From positions 868,001-932,000 of the forward strand of contig NZ_JAFLNM010000001.1 in NCBI RefSeq assembly GCF_017313275.1: 64,000 nt of DNA. The letters run 5' to 3'. Source of the DNA: Flagellimonas profundi. Lineage in GTDB: Bacteria > Bacteroidota > Bacteroidia > Flavobacteriales > Flavobacteriaceae. The notes beneath the pieces were generated by a model. The model ran no database searches. It was not told the DNA's origin and saw only the letters and a program-made list of their open reading frames with translations. Below, one piece after another: positions 59,660 through 64,000 of the stretch (positions are counted from its first letter, which is position 1; each line of letters starts with the position of its first letter). Position numbers and translations under genes: made by a program.

Positions 59660-60927
59660 TGCGAAAAGTCTTGGTCATAGCGTACTATTGGCCTCCCGCT
59701 GGGGGACCAGGGGTACAACGTTGGCTCAAGTTCACCAAATACTTGCCAGAGTTTGGGTTTGAACCCATCGTTTACGTTCCTGAAAATCCCAGTTATCCTT
59801 TAGTGGATGAAAAATTGGTAGAGGAAGTTCCGACGTCCATCAAAATACTCAAAAGGCGCATAAATGAACCCTATGGTTGGGCTTCACTGCTCTCCAAAAA
59901 AAAGACCAAGACCATAAGTTCGGGAATCATCAAAGAGAAAGATCCATCGTTTATTGAAAAATTATTATTGTGGATTCGTGGCAACCTTTTTATTCCCGAT
60001 GCGCGGAAGCTTTGGGTAAGACCATCTATTACCTACTTGGCAAAAGTGATTGCGGATGAGGGTATTGAAAGCATTATTACCACAGGCCCGCCACACAGTT
60101 TACATTTGATAGGTCTGGGCCTTAAAAAGAAATACAATATTCAATGGATCGCCGATTTTCGTGATCCTTGGACATCTATAGGCTATCATAAAAAATTACG
60201 ATTAACCGAATATTCTAGGCTAAAGCACAAAGCTTTGGAAAAGGGAGTGCTTTTGAAAGCCGATAAAATTGTGGTCACAAGCCACACCACGAAAACTGAA
60301 TTTGAGGCCATTACCCCAAAACCCATAAAAGTGATCACCAATGGTTTTGATGATGAGTTACAGCCGGTGGAACTGGATTCCAAGTTTACCATTTCGCATA
60401 TTGGTTCTTTGTTGACCGGAAGAAACCCATTAGGCTTTTGGCAAGCAGTACAAGAATTGATTGCTGAAAATGAAGCTTTAAAAAAAGCGCTCAGCATACA
60501 ATTGGCAGGAGTAGTGGGGGAGGAAGTGCTGCAATCCATCAAAGACTTTGGATTGTCCGATTATGTGGAGCAGTTGGGCTATCTACCGCACGACAAGGTC
60601 TTGGAAACCCAACAAAAATCGCGGCTGCTTTTGTTGTTGGAGATTGATTCGGAAGAGACAAAAGGCATTATCCCGGGAAAATTATTTGAATATTTGAACG
60701 CCAAGCGGCCCATTTTGGCCATTGGCCCAAAAGGATGGGAAGCAGGTGCCATGGTGGAACAGCACCATGCTGGAACTATGTGCTTGCATACCAGCGTTGC
60801 GACCTTAAAAAGTGTACTTTTGGAGGCGTTCCATCAATATACAGAAGGTATGCTGGTCTGTAATTCCGAAGGGGTGAAACAATATCACAGAAAGGCATTA
60901 ACGGAATCTTTGGCTAATTTTATCTAA
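59659..60927 (+). CDS. Glycosyltransferase (GT4-like)
   Basis: 422 residues, GT-B fold. N-terminal acceptor domain: VLVIAYYWPPAGGPGVQRWLK, TTGPPHSLHLIG, DFRDPWT; C-terminal donor domain: ISHIGSLLTGRNP, VEQLGYLPHDK, EIDSEETKGIIPGKLFEYL, where the Glu of the E-x7-E motif appears. The start codon overlaps the YfhO stop by one base (TAATG), and the flippase follows with the same overlap, so the three genes are translated together. Confidence 0.9.
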   Translation: MRKVLVIAYYWPPAGGPGVQRWLKFTKYLPEFGFEPIVYVPENPSYPLVDEKLVEEVPTSIKILKRRINEPYGWASLLSKKKTKTISSGIIKEKDPSFIEKLLLWIRGNLFIPDARKLWVRPSITYLAKVIADEGIESIITTGPPHSLHLIGLGLKKKYNIQWIADFRDPWTSIGYHKKLRLTEYSRLKHKALEKGVLLKADKIVVTSHTTKTEFEAITPKPIKVITNGFDDELQPVELDSKFTISHIGSLLTGRNPLGFWQAVQELIAENEALKKALSIQLAGVVGEEVLQSIKDFGLSDYVEQLGYLPHDKVLETQQKSRLLLLLEIDSEETKGIIPGKLFEYLNAKRPILAIGPKGWEAGAMVEQHHAGTMCLHTSVATLKSVLLEAFHQYTEGMLVCNSEGVKQYHRKALTESLANFI

Positions 60928-62387
60928 TGGGCGTTGTTTTAAAACAATCCATACAAAATACCGTGATAACGTATTTGGGGTTCTTTTTCGGGGCCATCAA
61001 TACGTTGTTTCTCTACACCAAGATTCTGCCGGATGAATATTACGGTCTTGTTACTTTCATTTTGGCGTCGGGTGCCATTCTTATGCCTTTGATGACCTTT
61101 GGGGTGCACAATACCATGGTAAAATACTACAGTAACCACCAAGAGGTGGAAAAAGACGGGTTCTTTACCTTGATGTTGTTGATTCCTTTGTTGGGCATAC
61201 TGCCCGTAGCCTTGGTCGGTATACTATGGTACGATCCCATTGGTGACTGGGTATCCCAAGTGAACCCCATGGTGAAGGATTATTTGTGGTACGTATTTTT
61301 TGTGGGACTGGCGATGGGGTATTTTGAGGTTTTCTATTCCTGGACCAAGGTGCATTTAAAGTCGGTTTTTGGCAATTTTATGAAAGAAGTCTTCGCTAGG
61401 GTGGGCGTATCCATCCTTCTTATTCTCTTTTATTTTGATGTGATCACGTTGGATATCTTCTTTAAATGTTTGGTGGGATTGTATTTGTTGCGGACGGTTA
61501 TCATTAAAATTTATGCGTTTACGCTACGGAAGCCCAAATTGGATTTTAAGTTTCCGCCCTTTACCAAGGAAATTCTATCCTATTCTTTTTTGATTATTTT
61601 GGGAGGTTCGGCAGCTTTGATCCTGCTTGAAATTGACAAGGTAATGTTGAACCAGTTCATCAGCATTGAGAATGTGGCATATTATGGGGTGTCCGTATAC
61701 ATTGCTACGGTGATTATTGTGCCCTCGCGTGCGATGCACCAAATCACCTACCCCTTGACCGCCGAATTGTTGAACACACACAATGATAAGGGGCTCAACC
61801 AATTGTACAAAAAGACTTCGCTCACCTTGTTTATTGCCTCGGGAATATTGTTCGTCCTGATTATCCTCAATTTGAACGATTTGTATTTAATGTTGCCCGA
61901 GAATTATAGAAATGGGTTTACCATTGTATTCTTGATCGGGTTGGCCAAAGTAATGGATTCGTTGTTGGGGAACATTAATTCCATTTTGTACAATTCCCCA
62001 TACTATAAAACAGTTTTGGTATTCGGGGTATGTTTGGCCGCTTTAACTATTCTATTGAATTATTTACTGATACCAAGGTTTGGTCTTGAAGGAGCTGCTT
62101 TCGCCAGTTTTGTCTCCATTTTCATCTTTAATCTGGTCAAGCTTGTTTTTGTGAAAATGAAGTATGGAATTCTTCCTTTTACTCCGGCCACGTTTAAGGT
62201 GTTCGCAACTTTGTTGTTATTGGCAGTTCTTTTCGACCTATTGCAGTTTCAGTTTCACCCTATTATCAATATCGGCTTAAAGTCACTTCTTGTGGTAGTT
62301 ATGTACGTAGGTATTTTGTACCGCTTCAATATTTCCGAAGATGTAACCGGCTTTTTGTCCAAATGGCTAAAAAAAAATACCCCGTAG
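60927..62387 (+). CDS. Polysaccharide-type flippase (MOP/Wzx family)
   Basis: 486 residues with about 12-14 predicted transmembrane helices (ITYLGFFFGAINTLFLYTK at the start; the conserved IKIYAFTLR loop; LLNYLLIPRFGLEGAAFASF near helix 12). It resembles the PST/Wzx group that flips lipid-linked sugars to the periplasmic face. Together with the YfhO protein and the glycosyltransferase it suggests assembly of a surface glycan. The start overlaps the upstream stop (TAATG). Confidence 0.92.
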   Translation: MGVVLKQSIQNTVITYLGFFFGAINTLFLYTKILPDEYYGLVTFILASGAILMPLMTFGVHNTMVKYYSNHQEVEKDGFFTLMLLIPLLGILPVALVGILWYDPIGDWVSQVNPMVKDYLWYVFFVGLAMGYFEVFYSWTKVHLKSVFGNFMKEVFARVGVSILLILFYFDVITLDIFFKCLVGLYLLRTVIIKIYAFTLRKPKLDFKFPPFTKEILSYSFLIILGGSAALILLEIDKVMLNQFISIENVAYYGVSVYIATVIIVPSRAMHQITYPLTAELLNTHNDKGLNQLYKKTSLTLFIASGILFVLIILNLNDLYLMLPENYRNGFTIVFLIGLAKVMDSLLGNINSILYNSPYYKTVLVFGVCLAALTILLNYLLIPRFGLEGAAFASFVSIFIFNLVKLVFVKMKYGILPFTPATFKVFATLLLLAVLFDLLQFQFHPIINIGLKSLLVVVMYVGILYRFNISEDVTGFLSKWLKKNTP

Positions 62388-62410
62388 CGAATAAATTCAA
62401 CCACGGGGTA
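62371..62410 (-). terminator. Terminator of the Arg/Ser-rich protein gene
   Basis: Plus-strand TACCCCGT (62378-62385) and ACGGGGTA (62403-62410) with a 17-base loop; the A run at 62371-62377 becomes a T run on the minus strand. It overlaps the stop codon of the flippase. Confidence 0.8.
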
Positions 62411-62438
62411 AACAACTAACCAACCTAAAAAAATCTAT

Positions 62439-63653
62439 CTAATTATTTCTTCTGGAAGAACCTCTGGAGCTACTAGTTCTTGCGCTACTTTTTCTTGCAC
62501 TTGAACTTCTGCTCACGCTAGGCCTAGAGCTACTTTTTCTGCTAACAGAACTTTTCCTTACACTAGGTCTAGAGCTTCTGGAAACGGCTTTCCTTGAAGA
62601 AGAGTTTCCCCTGCTCACCGTAGACCTACTTGGTGTTCTCGATGTGGTCTTCGGTTTTCTATACGTACTTTTTGCAGAACGGTTCACGGTTCTATTGTTT
62701 GTACGTGGGTCCACTTTTCTGACATTGGAACTTCTATTGTTAGAAGCACGTCTTGCCTTATTATTGGAAGCCGTTGTTCTTCCAGATCTATTTACATTAT
62801 TTGACTTTCTATATGCATTGCTTCTAGCATCTCTGGAAGCGACTTTTTGTCTTTTTACAGCATTACTGGAACGGTTTACCGCTGTGTTTCCTCTTCTTGA
62901 AGAATTGTTTGAAATCCTTGCGTTACTTCTACCGTAATCCGCTCTTCTTGCTCTACTGTCCCTTACGGAGACTCTTCTATCATTCCTATAGATGTTTTCC
63001 CTTCTATATCTATTGTCGTTTCTGTACACTCTACCCAATCTGGCATAGGCCCTTCTGTTATTGTGTCGGTAAGGTGCATAATAGGTATATCGGATAGGTC
63101 TGTAATATCTTCTGTAAGGTCTTGCATATACATTACAGAATCCTACGGAAGGTCTTACAAAATACCTATGGAATGGTCTGTACACATATCTTCTGTTGTA
63201 AATGTTGATGAATCCTGTGTAGTGACTAAAAACGCCTCCGTTGTAGTACACATGTAGTCCACCGATTCTACGGACCCTACCATTATTGTACCATACATTT
63301 ACGTTTCCAATTTGAGATACACGACCATAATAGTCATAAAAAATTGGGGTGTTCTCTACCTGGATTACAGCACCATAGTCATCGTACTGGACATAAGGAT
63401 TGTAATTATACCCAGAGTTAAAAGTGATTCCAACGTTTCCGATTCGTGCTCCAACACCTACATTAACCCTGTTGTCCATGTAGAAATCGAACTCACCATC
63501 AGGATACACGGAGAATGTAACTCCACCTTCAACAAAGATGAAAGAATTTCCATATCTATAATTTGTGGTTGTAGCCACTGTATTGGTTGTTTCTGCTTGG
63601 ATACTCGGTATTCCAAAAACAACCGCTGCTATAATGAGTACTAACTTTTTCAT
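62439..63653 (-). CDS. Secreted protein with extremely Arg/Ser-rich low-complexity half
   Basis: 404 residues. Signal peptide (ends SIQAE), a Tyr/Gly/Asn-rich beta-like domain (about 25-190; VGVGARIGNVGITFNSGY, GRVRRIGGLHVYYNGG), then about 200 residues dominated by Arg, Ser, Asn and Lys without any acidic residues in the last 100 (SSRKAVSRSSRPSVRKSSVS style). The whole second half looks like a polycation tethered to a folded exported domain. It could bind surface polysaccharide, DNA or teichoic-like polymers, or be a substrate of proteases; nothing in the sequence decides. Confidence 0.85.
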   Translation of the reverse strand: MKKLVLIIAAVVFGIPSIQAETTNTVATTTNYRYGNSFIFVEGGVTFSVYPDGEFDFYMDNRVNVGVGARIGNVGITFNSGYNYNPYVQYDDYGAVIQVENTPIFYDYYGRVSQIGNVNVWYNNGRVRRIGGLHVYYNGGVFSHYTGFINIYNRRYVYRPFHRYFVRPSVGFCNVYARPYRRYYRPIRYTYYAPYRHNNRRAYARLGRVYRNDNRYRRENIYRNDRRVSVRDSRARRADYGRSNARISNNSSRRGNTAVNRSSNAVKRQKVASRDARSNAYRKSNNVNRSGRTTASNNKARRASNNRSSNVRKVDPRTNNRTVNRSAKSTYRKPKTTSRTPSRSTVSRGNSSSRKAVSRSSRPSVRKSSVSRKSSSRPSVSRSSSARKSSARTSSSRGSSRRNN

Positions 63654-63770
63654 ACTACAAGGTTTTAAGTTCTAGATGCAACTATTTACATCCACCCTGT
63701 TTAGTGCAATCAGCGTGCCAAAAAAATTAACACGCTGATTATCAGTATAAAAAAATGAAAATTGAATGAT

Positions 63771-64000
63771 TTATTTGATAATGAACATTGATCTTCGGTT
63801 TAATTGATGTGCATCTTCTGAACAGTTTACACCATTGGAACAGTTGTTGATCAGCTGTGATTCACCATATCCTTTGGAAGATAATCTACTACGATCGACA
63901 CCTTGGTTCACTAGCCATTCAAGCGTAGATTTCGCTCTTTTTTCGGAAAGTTGCATGTTATATGCATCATTTCCTCTAGAATCGGTGTGGGACGCTATAT
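63771..64000 (-). CDS. OmpA-family protein, C-terminal end (N-terminus outside window)
   Basis: The minus-strand frame is open to the window edge. It reads HTDSRGNDAYNMQLSEKRAK and GVDRSRLSSKGYGESQ, the peptidoglycan-binding signature of the OmpA C-terminal domain (TDxxGxxxxNxxLSxxRA; the diaminopimelate-contacting Asp and Arg are present). An insert CSNGVNCSEDAH with two Cys precedes the terminal NRRSMFII. At least 75 residues are seen. Confidence 0.92.
   Translation of the reverse strand, partial: IASHTDSRGNDAYNMQLSEKRAKSTLEWLVNQGVDRSRLSSKGYGESQLINNCSNGVNCSEDAHQLNRRSMFIIK

Overview
The window looks like a chromosome segment of a marine member of the Flavobacteriaceae (Bacteroidota), close to the Muricauda/Allomuricauda/Flagellimonas group. 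The evidence is the Bacteroidota promoter signature (-33 TTTG / -7 TAnnTTTG) ahead of many genes, a menaquinone (not ubiquinone) pathway, DUF2853, DUF4834, alpha-E and CAL67264-type genes, TonB/CarboxypepD-reg outer-membrane proteins and moderate GC. The genus is an inference from gene content. No rRNA, CRISPR array, phage or intact insertion sequence was seen.

Layout. 0-1.35 kb: 5' part of a TPR gene (minus strand) and tRNA-His. 1.35-6 kb: M28 peptidase lipoprotein, FAD amino-acid oxidoreductase, a secreted repeat protein, an esterase. 6-19.4 kb: menaquinone region (hotdog thioesterase, menF, menD, DUF2853, CvfB-like protein, SPOR protein, menA, then menC, CPBP protease, menE). It is interrupted by a LytTR response regulator / TPR-HisKA_2 kinase pair and an opposite-strand SDR; menB and menH are not in the window. 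19.4-24.3 kb: M24 peptidase and a tandem pair of unusual TonB-plug/TPR proteins without a barrel. 24.3-33.4 kb: acyl-CoA carboxyltransferase, Gfo/Idh/MocA enzyme, ettA, envelope proteins, fumC and an unlisted 57-residue membrane protein. 33.5-41.5 kb, all minus: TonB receptor, basic-tailed secreted protein, ArsC-like protein, prfB with its programmed frameshift, and a transglutaminase / alpha-E / circularly permuted ATP-grasp operon. 41.7-50.3 kb: zinc protease, threonine aldolase, YbaB, oligopeptidase B-like enzyme, then a cysteine-synthase-like and an alpha-oxoamine-synthase-like gene that together suggest capnine/sulfonolipid synthesis. 51.2-54.7 kb: an AT-richer islet of small minus-strand genes, decayed pieces and imperfect palindromes. 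54.7-64 kb: GNAT-like protein, outer-membrane protein, YfhO / glycosyltransferase / flippase operon, an extremely Arg/Ser-rich secreted protein and the end of an OmpA-family gene.

The least expected signal is regulatory. Three promoters share TTTCACAACA (or GTTCACAACA), then exactly 28 bases, then a TAnnTTTG-like -7 box, and none has a -33 TTTG. They lie before the TPR gene at the left edge, before a short candidate transcript, and before the TPR histidine kinase. At the kinase promoter the motif is repeated with a 21-base period, the spacing known for LytTR regulators, and a LytTR regulator is encoded next door. This suggests one small regulon spanning 12 kb. Several men and other genes also have a perfect -7 box 4-9 bases before the start codon, predicting leaderless or nearly leaderless mRNAs.
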